Of a DNA stretch of 5,967 nt, positions 5,775 to 5,967 are shown one piece after another (the first letter of the stretch is position 1; every line of letters starts with the position of its first letter). Under the pieces are notes generated by a model. The model was not told the DNA's origin, did no database searches, and saw nothing but the letters and a program-made list of their open reading frames with translations. The stretch covers positions 1 to 5,967 of the forward strand of contig JAZRNV010000098.1 in the NCBI GenBank assembly GCA_045648425.1. Direction: 5' to 3'. Source of the DNA: RGIG2206 sp045648425 (GTDB lineage Bacteria > Bacillota > Clostridia > Oscillospirales > Acutalibacteraceae). Both the position numbers and the translations under genes were made by a program.

Positions 5775-5849
5775 CAAACTTCTCCTCAATTTTACCTTCC
5801 ATTAATCACTCGGCCGTTCTGCCAAAATTAGGGAGTTGCGGTTAGGGAC

Positions 5850-5874
5850 GAAATCGGTTTTGGAACCGAATTTC
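5850..5874. repeat. Ten-base-pair hairpin with a single bulge
   Basis: GAAAT (5850-5854) pairs with ATTTC (5870-5874), and CGGTT (5855-5859) pairs with AACCG (5864-5868). A5869 is bulged and TTGG forms the loop. No T-tract follows on either strand, so it is not a terminator. It is the longest near-perfect stem in the non-coding tail. Confidence 0.5.
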
Positions 5875-5967
5875 ACATCATCATTGCGTCTTTTTCCTTT
5901 GTAAGACACAAAGTATTACTGCAGTCAAAAGACTTATGCTGAAGCGAAATTCCTAGTTACAAAACTG

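Larger units (their letters stand above)
5631..5967. other. Non-coding tail with several hairpins; possible structured RNA or intergenic repeat
   Basis: This 337-base stretch has no convincing gene on either strand. Bases 5631-5700 are AT-rich. From about 5700 the base mix changes abruptly and several inverted repeats follow: 5743-5768 (with a T-tract), 5850-5854/5870-5874 enclosing 5855-5859/5864-5868, 5897-5902/5908-5913, and AGTC-AAAA-GACT at 5923-5934. It does not match tmRNA, RNase P, SRP or tRNA signatures that I can recognise. A structured small RNA, a dispersed repeat or the leader of the next gene beyond the window are all possible. Confidence 0.45.

Noticed and set aside
5725..5802. 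Short minus-strand ORF (begins MEGKIEEKFEKT) inside the tail
   Set aside because: Only about 23 codons, an in-frame stop just upstream of the ATG and no convincing ribosome binding site.
5695..5805. 36-codon ORF (MTVQGDRVNE...) with GAGG 7 bases before its ATG
   Set aside because: The terminator-like hairpin 5743-5774 lies inside it, the residue content (clustered Cys, Arg, Phe) is not protein-like, and nothing is recognisable. Kept as part of the non-coding tail.
1..5967. CRISPR array, tRNA, rRNA or insertion sequence
   Set aside because: No spaced direct repeats, no tRNA-like or rRNA-like conserved stretches, and no transposase or integrase motifs were found on either strand.

Overview
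The window looks like chromosomal DNA from a Firmicutes bacterium, most likely a gut-type clostridium (Oscillospiraceae or a relative). This rests on strong AGGAGG-type ribosome binding sites, TTGnnn-17-TATAAT promoters, a clostridial-looking short class II aldolase and tandem COG0523 GTPases. The placement is inferred from protein style and signals; no marker gene is present. Nearly all coding is on the + strand.

Positions 1-1178 hold the end of one COG0523/CobW GTPase gene and a complete second gene. The second joins a divergent CobW-type GTPase domain to a C-terminal domain resembling the end of the YcgQ/TIGR03943 family. Such proteins usually serve metal (often zinc) allocation. A well-formed promoter (1186-1214) then drives fba, a class II fructose-1,6-bisphosphate aldolase (1275-2138), closed by a strong intrinsic terminator (2151-2189).

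Positions 2211-4974 are a visibly AT-richer block with its own promoter: a DpnII-type (GATC) restriction-modification operon. It encodes an HTH-Dam fusion adenine methyltransferase, a DpnII-family endonuclease and a second amino-methyltransferase. The junctions are tight: a 12-base gap, then a one-base stop/start overlap. The layout M-R-M2, and a second methyltransferase with motif I before its catalytic motif and HPPY in place of (D/N/S)PPY, differ from the classical dpnM-dpnA-dpnB operon. The block looks like an acquired defence cassette placed just after the fba terminator.

Positions 5007-5630 return to the richer composition of the flanks and encode a DUF1643 protein. Its motif order (GINP, MFNV, AWG, HPHHPL) recalls the uracil-DNA glycosylase superfamily. 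The last 337 bases have no convincing gene but contain several hairpins, one with a T-tract, and may be a structured RNA or a dispersed intergenic repeat.

The best candidates for something less described are the unusual third gene of the restriction cassette, the HTH-Dam fusion as a possible self-regulator, the glycosylase-like DUF1643 protein beside the cassette, and the structured tail.
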